Positions 31,860-43,915 are shown, numbered from the stretch's first letter. The stretch: 64,000 bases of DNA from Periplaneta americana (GCF_040183065.1 NC_091117.1:111045001-111109000), one strand, 5' to 3'. Numbers and translations: made by a program. Notes: generated by a model from the letters alone, not told the origin.

Positions 31860-32615
31860 CATTTACTTTATTCAGAGACATTATTAAAAGTTATTAAAAA
31901 CCCACGATCTTTTCATAAGAACGTGCTGGAATTAGCAATATTAGTCTATGGTAGCAATCCTATTACCTATTGCTACAATTTATTTGTTAATTGAAATTAA
32001 TATTTCTTCATCAAACCTGTGTATTCATTTCTTCGCATGTACGTCATATTAGTAGTAAGACAGCAAGTGCATGTAAATGTATCGTATAAGTTAAAAGTAG
32101 GCCTACGTGAGGAAACTGGACATGTATTGCAAATTGGTAAACTTACCATAAAAAAACCATAATACCCCTATTGTGGCTTAAAGTAATAAAAAATGTCGGT
32201 ACTTAAGAAAATGAAAAAGTGAACTTCAAAACATATTCAGTGCATGTAGTATGGGCTAAATTTCTTTTTTTATTATCAAGTTTACAACAGCTGTCGAGTT
32301 TACCCCAATTTACGGTGTGGAAAATAGTTAATTTCCGAGGAAATAGTGTGGAGTACGCCACTCGATAAGATCTGCAATAACAAAATATATTGTCCCCCCC
32401 CCCTGGCTAAGACTGAAATTACGTCTTTTTTTTTGAGGCCACTGATATTTATTTTTCTCACAGAAAATACGTACACAGTTCAAATGATGTATAAATATAT
32501 TTATAAATGGAATTTGCCATCCAGGTTCGAAAAATTACAATCTCAGACTATGTTTCTCTTGAAAGTAAGAAGCACAAGGATTTAAGTTTATTCTCAGTTT
32601 TTCGAACTTATAACT
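31860..32615. other. No gene: filler between TIR2 and the right arm of TIR1
   Basis: AT-rich, with a C-run near 32395-32403. Nothing recognised. Confidence 0.45.
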
Positions 32616-32984
32616 TTTTTCAGATTAACTGGGTGTAAAAGTCTTGTAGGTTTCCAACATAAAATTAATAAGAACCATATACAGTTACTATGTGGCATAA
32701 AAATATCAAATAAACTACACTGTATCATTTCTCTGCTGTGTTATCATGTATTTTACACACATTTAACTTGCTTCCCGCTGAAGCGCTACTGTCGCATCAG
32801 CTGTCTCGTGTTGGAAAAAAAAAGTGTCGGAGTTGCGCGACTGTATGTATTAGACTGTGCTACCACTCTCCAAATGCCGACTACAGATAACATAACTCAC
32901 AACCACTCCGACCATCTATCAATAAAGGGCGGAAATAGCCATAGTAGGTGACGCGCCCTTTTCAAACCCCACTAACTCGATCAA

Positions 32985-33795
32985 CATGACAATCAACCCC
33001 TAAGATCTAACCATTTCCAAATACATACAACTAAACTGACATCTAACCTTTCCAAAATACACCTAAAGTAACGTCTAACCTTTCCAAAATATACTTAAAC
33101 TAACGTATTTCAAATACACACATCTAAACTGACATCTAACCTTCTCAAAATATACCTAAAGTAACGTCTTTCAAATACACACACCTAAACTGACGTCTAA
33201 CCTTTCCAAAATACACCTAAAGTAACGTCTAACCTTTCCAAAATATACCTAAACTAACATCATTTGAAATACACACACCTAAACTGACGTCTAACCTTTC
33301 CAAAAAAAACTAAAGTAACGTCTTTCAAATACACACACCTAAATTGAAGGCTAACCTTTCCAAAACATACCTAAAGTAACGTCTAACTTTTCCAAAATAT
33401 ACCTAAACTTACGTGTTTCCAATACACACACTTAAACTGACGTCTAATCTTTCGAAAATATATCTAAAGTAACGTCTTTCAAATACACACACCCAAAATG
33501 ACATCTAAACTTTCCTAAATATATTTAAAGTAACGTCTAACCTTTCCAAAATATACCTAAACTAACGTCTTTCAAGTACACACACCTAAACTGACGTCTA
33601 ACCTTTCCTAAATATACCTAAAGTAATGTTTAACCTTTCCACAATATACCTAAACTAACGTCTTTCAAATACACACATCTAAACTGACGTCTAACCTTTC
33701 CAAACAAAAAACCCTAAAGTAACGTCTTTCAAATACACACACATAAAACTGACGTCTAACCTTTCCAAAAAAACCTAAAGTAACATCTAAAGTAT
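32985..33795. repeat. Minisatellite, units of about 31 bp in 61/93-bp blocks
   Basis: The monomers are variants of CTAAACTGACGTCTAACC-TTTCCAAAATA and CTAAAGTAACGTCTTTCAAA-TACACAC. They alternate so that higher-order spacing is about 61 or 93 bp. The array runs about 800 bp, decays at both ends and is non-coding. Confidence 0.85.
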
Positions 33796-33944
33796 CACTA
33801 AATATGTCAAATTTGTTTACTCTAATATCTAACTATATGAGTCAGCGACATCTGGAAAGCAGGCGTAAATAATTTAGCGTTCTAAGCCGGTGTTACCACA
33901 CTTTAAACGCCCTATGACGACAACAGCTGACGTTATCACATTCG

Positions 33945-34110
33945 ATCCCTACTAACACGTTCTACCACTACAGACAACAGTCAATCCGTGTACACAGTTC
34001 TACATACATCATTACAGACAACAGCCAATCCGAATACACAGTTCTACGTACACCATTACACACAACTGCCAATGCGTGTACACAGCTCTACGTAACGAAC
34101 AAACAACAGC
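33945..34110. repeat. Three tandem units of about 55 bp
   Basis: ACAACAGCCAATCCG...ACACAGTTCTACGTACA recurs at about 33972, 34018 and 34065. Confidence 0.65.
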
Positions 34111-34293
34111 AACAAACATCATTACACAAGCCATCAGCAAACAACAAAAGCTTAAAAGGCACGTAAAGTAATATCACCCACTAAGGTACAAATCATCTAA
34201 TAGCTACAAAATATATGCACATCACGTAAAACATTTAAAATAAATCATAATATTCGCAACACGAAAATGGTGTCCCACTACAACCTGCACATT

Positions 34294-36749
34294 TCATTGT
34301 AGAGTTTGACATTGTTTGTGAGGTAGTGTGTACCAGTGCATTGTTCTGCAGAGAGCTCTTTGAATTCCTTCCAGGCTCTTCAGGTAACGAGGATGAGGTT
34401 GGCCCCATATCTCACAGCAGTACTGGATGTATGATCGGATGACTAATGTATACAGCAGGATTTTTGCTTTCCTTGAAGTCAGACTTTTGAAAAGTGGATA
34501 AGCTGTCATGTATCTTTCAAATGCTTTGTCTCTTATGATTTGAATGTGATGTCTGTAAGGTAAACGTTTGTCTAGAAGTACTCCAAGATATATAACTGTT
34601 GTGGTAAAATGTATTATTTGGTTTTGAATATTCAGTTCTGAAAACGTTTAGTAAAGACCATCAATTCAGATTTTTCGCTGTTGACTTTTAACCTACATTT
34701 GGTTTACCATTGTGTTAATATATTTAGGGCATTTTGCATGTTGACACACGCTATATGAATATCAAAATGTCTGGTAAATATTACAGCGTCATCAGCATAG
34801 ACACTATGTAGGCAGTCCTGCATTGTAGGCATATCCTTGACATAAATGGAGTAAAGAACAGGTGCAAGAACAGATCCTTGAGGAACGCCTGCTTCGATGT
34901 TTCTGGAGGTAGAGAGGGCTGCTCCTATTCGAACTTGAAATTTGCGATTTTGAAGGTAGTCACCTAGCAGATGAAGGCAAATATCGGAGAAGTTTAATTG
35001 ATGTAGTTTGTATATAAGACCGTTGTGCCATACCTCATAAAACGCCTGTTCGAAGTCCAGAAAGGTAGCAACTCTATGACTATGTTGTTGAAAGCCATGT
35101 TGTATAAACGATGTCAATCTAAACAAAGCATCCGTGATACTATGAAGACTCTTAAAACCAAATTGAAAGTGATTTATTCTTTCAGGTGAATTTAAGATTG
35201 GACTGAGGCGATTTAATATTACGCGTTCAAAAATTTTAATTAGGAAGTTCAGCAAACTTATTGGCCTTTGGCTATGGCGATTTATTGGGTCTTTACCAGG
35301 TTTAGGAAAGCTATGATGTGAGCTGTTTCGCAAGTTAGAGGAAAATAGTGATAGCGTAGGCATAAATTGAATATTTTAGTAATGTGTAGTCGTCTCAGTG
35401 CTTCAGTATAGATTGAATCTGGGCCTGGTGCTTTATTATTTGGTAAGTTTTTAATTATAATTTTAACTTCCTTAGGGGTCAACATGAGGTATGATCTTCG
35501 ATGGAGGTCTAGTAATTATTTGTTTTACTTGCTGAGTAACATTCATAGCGAAATTGTCATCTGAGGATTGTGTACATGGGCGGAATCTTTCATAGAAACT
35601 ATTGGCCAGAATTTCTGCTTTGTTTAGGGGTTCATAAATCATATTGCCTACATTATCTTGCATGGGAGTTGGAATTTTTGACTTGGATTTTCCAAGAAGT
35701 CTTTTAGTGAAAGTCCAAAAATCTGTTCATCCTGGTGAAAGACGTTGAGCTTCGTTTGTAAACTCTTGGACTACAGTATGTAAGCTTGACTTTTCCTGCA
35801 TATTGCTCGCTTATAACGATAGTAAGCTCTCTTTGCCTGAACATCTCCAAAACGTTGTTAACGGCGTCTTGCTTCATTTTTAGCTTTGACGAGTAACTGC
35901 AATTCTGTGTTGTTATTTGTATTATACGTTTCAGGTAAGAAAGTTGTTTCATCAAGGGTAGTTGTTATGGTATCAGTAAACATTTGTATTGCTGTGTCAA
36001 TATCACATTTATTTTTAATTGAAGAATTTCCTGGGACATTCTCATGTAAGCGTTTGTATGTTGTTCCAATTCATCAATTTAAAGTTTGTAACTGGTTTAC
36101 AATATCTAGTGATGGATCTGCTGAAAGTTATAAGCACCTGTATATGATCAGAATCTAGTGCTGTTAGTCTATGTTGTTGTATAGCAATGTTTTTACCAGA
36201 TATCAAGAACGTCTGGGTGATGCATAGAAATCCAGGGATATCTCGTTAGTTCCAGTGGTCCGAGCACAGTGTAATTGTGTGTTAAGGAATGATCTAAAAG
36301 AAGTTCGCCTTTCGGAATATTGATTCTAGAGTTCCATGTGCTGTGTTTGGCATTGAGATCCCCGCATATAAGAAAGTTTTTACGTGCCGAGGTTAAGCGT
36401 CCAAATCATTTCTATCCCGGCGATCATATGGTGGGTAGTATACAGATGCAACCAAGACTTCTAAATCCTCAAAACTAATATAAATAGCTGTAGTTTCTAG
36501 TACATTGAAGGTGGGGATGATGGCTAATCGATGTGGAATATCTGATTTGATGAAAACGACTGTTCCACCTCCATAATGTCGATCCCTGTCATTCCTATAT
36601 ATTGTGTAGTTTCTGATTCTCATCTTTATGTTTGGTTTAAGATGTGTTTCTGAGATACATGCAATATCAATATCGTGGGAGTTTAGTAGTTGTTTAAATT
36701 CAAACTGATGACTTTTTATACCATTGGCGTTAAAATTAAATATTTTCAT
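34294..36749 (-). pseudogene. Jockey-like LINE ORF2 (minus copy), broken
   Basis: Starts at 36749 with MKIFNFNANGIKSHQFEF; the endonuclease then shows ISETHLKPNIKMRIRNY and SVYYPPYDRRDRNDLD before the frame shifts. Later blocks: NLPNNKAPGPDSIYTEALRR (about 35450-35390), the RT core with KPGKDPINRHSQRPISLLNF, QFGFKSLHSITDALFRL, FLDFEQAFYEVWHNGLIYKL, GVPQGSVLAPVLYSIYVKDM and the catalytic YADD (about 34800), and YIQYCCEIWGQPHPRYLKSL. It is closely related to the plus copy at 5.0-7.7 kb and less decayed in the RT. Frameshifts at several points rule out function. Confidence 0.88.
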
Positions 36750-37087
36750 ATCTTTATGAAACAGCTTATACCTAACGGCTATTTTGAGGAGAATTTGTGA
36801 TGAGAGTGAAACCTTCCATTAATATTAGCTCCTTTGATACCAATTCATTTGCACCTTTTAAACGCTGAAGAGTTGATCGTATGGTCTGACTGACTTGCAT
36901 TAAATTAATTTCTTGAAGTAAAGTCAGTATATCTTTTATGATCGAGGTAGATGATTCAATACCAGGAGTGTGAGGTTGGGAATTTGCAGCTGGCGCTTGT
37001 GAACGAGGTAGTGAAGGAAAATCTGTGGGGAGCCAAGTTGGAATAGTAAAATTTGTTGTTCTTAGAACTTATCTATTTCTTAAGTTT

Positions 37088-37208
37088 TGTACAAGAACCT
37101 ATCTCTGTTTCAGTTGATGTGGACATTTGCCATAACTAGCTGTATGATTACCTCCACAATTTGCATAGTTAAGTGTATGATCTGGTCCTTTGAAGGGGCA
37201 ATTTACAA
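37088..37208 (-). pseudogene. Jockey-like ORF1 end, zinc-knuckle part
   Basis: Minus-strand HLFVNCPFKGPDHTLNYANC then GGNHTASYGKCPHQLKQR and stop. These are the last zinc knuckles of the ORF1 protein; the preceding part is at 42201-42693, beyond the hAT. Confidence 0.8.
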
Positions 37209-37394
37209 ATAAGTGGCAGTAGCGGCTCGGCGTAAAAAATTGGTGAATTGCTTTCACTTACACAAATGCATGAACACTTTTACCAATATAATACGTAGGC
37301 CTACTATTCGTAAACTGCGTGCAATTTTACTAGTTCTAGAACACATGCAAACAGGAAAATTAATTTATTTCAGGACTCACTTTATTTCTTGCAT

Positions 37395-38700
37395 ACCAAG
37401 TCAATCCTCCTACATTTTAAAGCAGCAAACCTGTCGATGATGTCTTCATAAAAGTCTGAGTTTAACTGAGGATGGACAGCAGTAGCGGCCGGTGATCGAA
37501 ATCCTCGGTGAGGCCAGATGCAACTAGTTTAAATGCCTCCGATAGGAAATGTTTATTTATGAGATTAATTATTATTGTAATCATATTATTAATATCATTA
37601 TTTCTGTATTATTATTATTAATCTATTATTATTAGCCTACTGTTAACGAAAAATAATAATTTTACTCACCAAATAAGCTGTTATGCTGTGAGTTTCAGTG
37701 ATTGTTTCAGTGTGATGAAGCAACCCACACTATATGTTGAAAATCCCCTTTCTTTCTTTTATTTTTTTCCCTTGACAGCAACGAACAAGACCAACAGAGA
37801 AGTTTATTTTACACCACATTACCACTTAACCATTTATGTTGCCCATACCAGAATGCAATAGAAACTCGCGTTTTAAGATTATCTGTCAGAAAAATTGTCA
37901 GCGATGTCGTAGGTATCTCGGTAGACTCTCTCTTTATTTCAAACTTCCTTTCTTTCAATATTATTTCTTCTCGAAAAAGGACATTCTAACAATGAATTAA
38001 CTACACCAGCATTATTTCTCGCATTTGTTTCTGTTTATATTTTTTTTCGAAATACATAATAACATTGGCCCAAATTCACTACTGTACTACGGATAGTACA
38101 ACACCCTAGCTGAAGTCATAAACTAAGACATAAGGGGAGGGAATAGTGTGGGTCTCTGCCTGCCAAAGAGCTGGAATTTGTGCTATTTATGACCTATTTA
38201 GGAAGACAAGTCACCATTGTTATTCCTACCCCACACTACCCTTGAGGCTGGCCCATAGATGGGAGGAGTGAAACCTGACCAGGCCACGAGGCCAGACGAA
38301 TTGTGCCTCAGCTACAACGTTTTAAGTGCAAGCTCAAAGCCCGCGAAAATACAGGAACTTCAGAAGCCAGACCCAGCACGAGCGATCCTGGCCTCAGGAG
38401 CAAATTTTACTGGAAAACAGGTTTATATATATCACAAAATTTTCAAATGCTTCTACAGCGATACATGCTTCTTTCAAGTAATTAATACATTATATAAAAA
38501 CACAACATTTGATTTCAGTTAAGCCAAGTGACTGAGGCCCGGCCTCACTTGCCTCAGTCAATCAGCCGCCACTGGTGGACAGTAAATCTCTATGCAAAGC
38601 TATGGTGCTAATGATGAAAGTCTCTCCTGTGATGTAGCATTCCGAGTGAAATTTTCAATATTTTCAAACAGAAAAGCTTCTTCTTTAAATTATTTTATAC
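37395..38700 (-). pseudogene. hAT transposase C-terminal remnant, split
   Basis: The terminal block DFYEDIIDRFAAL...VCKK lies at 37395-37471. The preceding block, with frameshifts, is on the other side of the inner hAT (about 38583-38700) and contains a TSQERLSS-like segment matching QCQERLSSLALLSID of the hAT at 22.9 kb. Both elements therefore belong to related DUF4371-type hATs. Confidence 0.6.
37480..38574. mobile_element. Non-autonomous hAT nested in the hAT
   Basis: Ends CAGTAGCGGCCGGTGATCG and, in complement, CAGTGGCGGCTGATTGAC; inverted similarity runs about 35 bp to a shared GTGAGGCC. Flanks ATGGACAG (37472-37479) and GTGGACAG (38575-38582) match at 7 of 8. No transposase domain was recognised; the open frame at 38259-38522 has no recognisable motif. 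Confidence 0.82.
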
Positions 38701-39674
38701 AACTTCTCTATTTTCTTAGCACTTTTTAAAACAAATAACAAATGGAACCGTAGGTCGTCGAGAATTTAAAACATCTTTTTTGTCCTCAAATTTAAGTCTA
38801 CAAAACGGCATTTCTAATAAATTACAAACCGTGTCATTTTCGGGATACATATTTCGCATTCATTTATCAACATTTTCTATGTACTAGTACTTGTATAATA
38901 GCACTATAGTGATTAAGCATATAATATGCATTATGATATAGGATTAATACACTATATACACTTATCACTAATATACTCTAAATACATTAAATAATAAGGT
39001 AATATATAGGCTACGTACACAATATTAAACTACATGTGTACATTTACGCGAGCGTTAAACTTTCAAATACAAGAGTTGGAACAAAACAGGCAAGGTCATG
39101 AGCTCATGAGAAGAAATAATACACGCCGCGGAAAAATAGCTTTTAAACTTTGCGAAAGCATGTGAGGTGTATTCCTGATGAAATAACATAGAGCCAACTA
39201 ATTTACAACTGCAGGGGTGGCTGCTTAGACACAAGGAATGAGGATACTATTCCCGAGTCAGGTAGTACATACTGTAAAATTTCACAGCCCTTGAACAATA
39301 GCCCCAGCCTCGGAGACAAGCTTCGACCCTTCTGTATTATTAGTACCGTTAGATCGGCAAACTGGTTACTCCACCTACAAGAAGTCTGACATTTCTCCGT
39401 AACTGAAAGACTCAGAAACGCACTTCACTCATACAATCCTTCTTTAGTGCGTGACGTCACGTTACCATGGAAACCAAGTGCTGTATGAGAATGGGAGCCT
39501 AAATAATTTCACCTTTACAGTATTATAAGTTCCAATAGTCACCGCTCGGCGCTCGTAATAGTTGACATTATTCTATTCAGCGGACGGTTACAGGTACTAT
39601 CTATACAACTAAACACTGTTTACAACGACTGAAAAGAAAACTTTTTGTATTTTAGAAATACAGTATAGGTAATA

Positions 39675-42082
39675 CTTACTTACTTACTTACAAATGGCTT
39701 TTAAGGAACGCGAAGGTTCATTGCCGCCCTCACATAAGCCCGCCAGCGGTCCCTATCCTGTGCAAGATTAATCCAGTCTCTATCATCATACCCCACCTCC
39801 CTCAAATCCATTTTAATATTATCCTCCCATCTACGTCTCGGCCTCCCTAAAGGTCTTTTTCCCTCCGGTCTCCCAACTAACACTCTATATGCATTTCTGG
39901 ATTCGCCCATACGTGCTATATGCTCTGCCCATCGCAAACGTCTGGACTTAATGTCCCTAATTATGTCAGGTGAAGAATACAATGCGTGCACTTCTGCGCT
40001 CTGTAACTTTCTCCATTCTCCTGTAACTTCATCCCGCTTAGCCCCAAATATTTTCCTAAGCACCTTATTCTCAAACACCCTGAACCTATGCTCCTCTCTC
40101 AGAGTGAGAGTCCAAGTTTCACACCCATACAGAAGAACCGGTAATATAACTGTTTTATAAATTCTAACTTTCAGATTTTTGGACAGCAGACTGGATGATA
40201 AGAGCTTCTCAACCGAATAATAACACGCATTTCCCATATTTATTCTGCGTTTAATTTCCTCCCGAGTGTCATTTATATTTGTTACTGTTGCTCCAAGATA
40301 TTTGAATTTTTCCACCTCTTCGAAGGATAAATCTCCAATTTTTATATTTCCATTTCGTACAATATTCTGGTCACATGACATAATCATATACTTTGTCTTT
40401 TCGAGATTTACTTCCAAACCGATCGCTCTACTTGCTTCAAGTAAAATTTCCGTGTTTTCCCTAATCATTTGTGTATTTTCTCCTAACATATTCACGTCAT
40501 CCGCATAGACAAGAAGCTGATGTAACCCGTTCAATTCCAAACCCTGCCTGTTATCCTGAGCTTACCTAATGGCATATTCAAGCGCGAAGTTAAAAAGTAA
40601 AGGTGATAGTGCATCTCCCTGCTTTAGCCCGCAGTGAATTGGAAAAGCATCAGATAGAAACTGACCTATACGGACTCTGCTGTATGTTTCACTGAGACAC
40701 ATTTTAATTAATCGAACTAGTTTCTTGGGAATACCAAATTCAATAAGAATATCATATAATACTTCCCTCTTAACCGAGTCATATGCCTTTTTGAAATCTA
40801 TGAATAACTGATGTACTGTACCCTTATACTCCCATTTTTTCTCCATTATCTGTCGAATACAAAAAATCTGATCAATAATCGATCTATTACGCCGAAAACC
40901 GCACTGATGATCCCCAATAATTTCATCTACGTACGGAGTTAATCTTCTCAAAAGAATATTGGACAAAATTTTGTACGACGTCAACAAAAGTGATATTCCT
41001 CGAAAGTTACCACAGTTGGTTTTGTCCCCCTTTTTAAAAATAGGTACAATTATGGACTCCTTCCATTGTTCTGGTACAATTTCCTTTTCCCAAATAGCAA
41101 GTACAAGTTTATAAATTTCGCTATATAATGCACTTCCACCCTCTTGTATTAATTCTGCTGGAATTTGATCGATACCTGGAGACTTGTACTTTTTCAGATT
41201 CTCTATCGCAATTTCGACTTCTGAAAGTGTGGTTTCGGGTATAAATGGCTCAGCAGTTTGTATTTCAATTTCGTCCCGATCATTTCTATTTGGCCTATGT
41301 ACATTTAGTAATTGCGCAAAATAGTTTTTCCATCTGTTTAGGATTGATGGAGAGTCTGCAAGCAAGTCACCATTCTCATCCTTGATCACGTTTACCCTTG
41401 GCTGATATCCGTTCTTAAATTCCTTTATACCCTTATATAAATCTCGAATGTTTTTATTCTTACTATTTGTTTCTACCTCATTCAGTTTTTCCTTCAAGTA
41501 ACCTCTCTTTTTATTCCTAAGTGTACGACTTGCTTCCCGTCTTTCATTGAAATAATTATCTCTCTTCTCCTCAACTGGATCCTGTAAGAATTTCAATTTT
41601 GCCTGTTTCCTTCTTTCTACTACCATGCAACAATCTTCATCAAACCACGGTTTCTTTTTCTTAGTTCCATAATAACCTATGCTCTGCTCAGCTGCAATTT
41701 TGATACTATCTCTGATATTTTCCCACACGCTATTAACATCTAATTCTTTCTCAACTTCGTCGGAACTTTCTAAAGTGGCAAACCTATTCGAAATTTCGAC
41801 CTGATAATTTTGCTTAGCTTCCTCGTCCTTTAATTTCAAAATATTGAATTTAGTAATATTAACTTGCTGCTCTACTCGCTTGGCTACTGATAATCTTTCT
41901 CTTAATTCTCCAATCACCAAATAATGGTCAGAATTACAGTCTGCACCCCTGAAAGTTCGAATATCTACTATACTAGTATGTCTCCGTTTATCTATCAAGA
42001 TGTGATCTATTTGGTTGTGTGTCAATCCATCTGGAGAAGTCCAAGTATATTTATGTATATCCTTATGGGGGAATGTTGTACT
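39675..42082 (-). mobile_element. RTE-like LINE, 5'-truncated, nested in the hAT
   Basis: A 16-bp target duplication, TAC(A/G)GTATAGGTAATA, lies at 39659-39674 and 42083-42098 (15 of 16). The 3' end, at the left on the plus strand, is a short (ACTT)n run, as RTE-type elements have in place of poly-A. The body lacks the start of the endonuclease. Confidence 0.92.
39701..42070 (-). pseudogene. RTE-like endonuclease-RT, nearly intact but for one stop
   Basis: The frame enters within the endonuclease: FPHKDIHKYTWTSPDGLTHN, QIDHILIDKRRHTSIVDIRT and CNSDHYLVIGELRERL (about 42060-41890). A long linker follows, including KKKPWFDEDC. RT: KYKSPGIDQIPAELIQEGGS, WKESIIVPIFKKGDKTNCGN, QCGFRRNRSIIDQIFCIRQI, FIDFKKAYDSVKREVLYDIL, LKQGDALSPLLFNFALEYAI, then a TAA (40562) where a sense codon is expected, then [13 protein letters not shown] with the catalytic YADD (about 40510). 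The C-terminus has [32 protein letters not shown] and [18 protein letters not shown], ending LRVP at 39701. 5' truncation plus this stop make it inactive; the codons are otherwise open over 2.3 kb, suggesting a young insertion. Confidence 0.93.
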
Positions 42083-42200
42083 TACGGTATAGGTAATAAC
42101 TAGAATTAATTATTAATATGAGATAACATTGTGTTTTACACGTAAATGCGTGAAGTGACACTTCACCTACTTCCCCTGAATAACCGCCCCTGTTAAGTGG

Positions 42201-42693
42201 TCCTTACACACATCACACATTTTATTTGTAAGTTGCAACGCCTCGAAGTATGTCCAAAATCTTGGCATTTATGACATTGAGTGACTCGAGGAGTTGGTCT
42301 GTATGACTCAACTTCAGTAATATGATGATTTAAATCCTGCATTTGATAAATAGTCCTAGATTTTTCATCGTTGGGTAGCGTAACTACCCAAATGGTTATT
42401 AGTCTCCATATGGGGTACCATTTGCATGAGAGTCAGATACAGACATTTGGCGTACATGTTCAACAGAAAAATTTAAAACCTCTAGCTCAGTCTTTAAAGT
42501 TGAAGCCTCAACACTGGTGGGAAGACTTTTAATAACAACCTGTAGAAGTTTTGTTTCACGAGGTTCGTGAGAATAGAATTGTTAATGTTCAGATTGTAGT
42601 ATTTCATATAACTTGTCATAAACAGTTCTGCATGAAGTATGATCAACGAGCTAGATACTCTGAAGGTTGAAGACAATTGAACATTGGTCCGCC
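42201..42693 (-). pseudogene. Jockey-like ORF1, N-terminal and central part
   Basis: From an ATG at 42693 (MADQCSIVFN...), the minus strand carries SREPRETKLLQVVIKSLPTS, TLKTELEVLNFSVEHVRQMS, WVVTLPNDEKSRTIYQMQDL and the first zinc knuckle CHKCQDFGHTSRRC, then CVMC before the hAT junction. It matches the plus-strand ORF1 at 4.2-4.6 kb block for block. There is one in-frame stop (after FNLQSI) and a single-base slip at the junction. Confidence 0.8.
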
Positions 42694-42719
42694 ATGTTTT
42701 GGTTAGTCAAAACAAAGGG

Positions 42720-43740
42720 CTCGGATATTGTAGGAAATGACTGTGATGAAGTTAGTATTATTGTGAATTGAGTTACATATTAAGCCTATGTTAATAAGTA
42801 AAAAGTAAAATACACACAAAACATCACGTTTTATAACAACTGTAGGCCTATGTTTTATTAGTTTCACTAAATATAGCCCAGATATTAAATGGCAATCTAC
42901 ACTCAATGCAACCAAACCGAAGCACCTAAACACGGATGAATGTATTCGGCAGAAGAAAAATAAATAATTGTTTGGCTTCGTCGCAAACTTAATTACCTTA
43001 CAGCTAATATAACCTAATATGAAATCATATAATTCAGTGCTCACCAGGTGATTTCAAGAGAGACGATGTATGTAACTATTAGGAGTAAAATATAGGAAAG
43101 TTAGTAGCGAAAATTAAAAAAAAAAAAATCCAATAATCATTTAGAAAAATTAATTTGAAATTGGAACTAATACAGAGAACTTTTCAAAACTGCAATTATT
43201 AAAACTACAAATAACCTCTTAGCACGCAACATAATAATTAAAGAATGACACTAATAGAAAGTTACCGGTACTCATGATCATAACTCACCACATTTTATTG
43301 AAACGATAAGATACGATTAACAGGAGCCACGGCTAGCTACATTTCTTTTCGCGTGATGGACACATCGTGTAGTCTAATATAATTTGAAACAAATATTGTC
43401 TCACACGTGTCTCGCAACCAGGGGGGTTTAACTCAAATGATAGATGTTGGATGCTCATAGATGTTCCATAGTTTGCCGCATATGGTCAGGACAGCGCTGG
43501 CTGTATTTCGATCACAGAGTTTGTAAAATTACCAGCACAAAACTCTTTGGTTTCGAAAGTTCTTTGGTTATAAGTTTTGCCAATATGACAGTTTTAAACA
43601 GATATTATTAATATCCATTATTTACAGAATGTGTCAGTTTTATAATATTCGGATTATTATTACTATTACTATATAGCTAATTTGGATTTTCATTCGAGGA
43701 CAAAGTAGCCATATTAATGTACTGTGTATGACCTATTAAC
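42720..43740. other. No recognisable feature
   Basis: AT-rich; open frames are short and unsupported. Confidence 0.45.
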
Positions 43741-43752
43741 TTCATTTGTTCA

Positions 43753-43915
43753 GATGATCAATTGTTGGATGTTGGCATTCCTATTCTGTTTAAATCTTGT
43801 ATAAATTATGGAATGGACGAACATGGCTGCTTAAGGAAGAAATTTGAACAGATCGAGTTAATTGAGAAGTTACTGGTGCTTTCCTGCAACAAGAAATAAT
43901 TCGCAACGTTAAAGG
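43753..43915 (+). CDS. Candidate exon, unknown protein
   Basis: An acceptor-like TTCATTTGTTCAG precedes a frame reading DDQLLDVGIPILFKSCINYG then MDEHGCLRKKFEQIELIEKL and LVLSCNKK before a stop; a GTAAGA donor-like site follows at about 43916. The peptide looks protein-like (alternating hydrophobic residues, GIP start), faintly reminiscent of a RhoGAP domain beginning, but I cannot assign it. The in-frame stop before the donor argues for a pseudo-exon, a mis-set boundary or a terminal exon. Confidence 0.25.

Larger units (their letters stand above)
21597..32859. mobile_element. Outer TIR element (TIR1), 11.3 kb with nested inserts
   Basis: Ends read CACAGTCTAATACATACAGT on the left and its complement on the right. 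The inverted similarity continues for about 230 bp (21597-21830 against 32620-32859; for example TTTGATATTTTTAT and ACTTTTACACCCAGT). CTACCAC flanks both ends (21590-21596 and 32860-32866). The MITE at 52292-52474 has related ends. No transposase can be firmly assigned to this outer shell. Confidence 0.65.
37217..42192 (-). mobile_element. hAT element inserted in the Jockey-like ORF1
   Basis: The left end is CAGTAGCGGCTCGGCG and the right end, in complement, is CAGGGGCGGTTATTCAGG, hAT-like. Flanks ATAAGTGG (37209-37216) and TTAAGTGG (42193-42200) match at 7 of 8. Near the left end the minus strand keeps the transposase terminus DFYEDIIDRFAALKCRRIDL followed by VCKK and stop. Native sequence is about 1.45 kb (37217-37479, 38583-39674, 42099-42192); the rest is nested inserts. 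Non-autonomous. Confidence 0.82.
34270..42693 (-). mobile_element. Jockey-like LINE (minus copy), split by an hAT
   Basis: ORF2 occupies 34294-36749 and the end of ORF1 occupies 37088-37208, while the rest of ORF1 reappears at 42201-42693. The break falls inside a zinc knuckle: ...CNLQIKCVMCV on the right and HLFVNCPFKGPDHT on the left. The corresponding uninterrupted stretch in the plus copy at 4.5 kb is CVKCSQEHLFSDC. The 5.0-kb insert between is an hAT with nested elements. Confidence 0.85.

Noticed and set aside
31566..31887. Poly-isoleucine frames on both strands
   Set aside because: Translation of the (AAT)n microsatellite.
33945..34110. CRISPR-like array
   Set aside because: Units are contiguous diverged tandem repeats without regular unique spacers, in a eukaryotic context.
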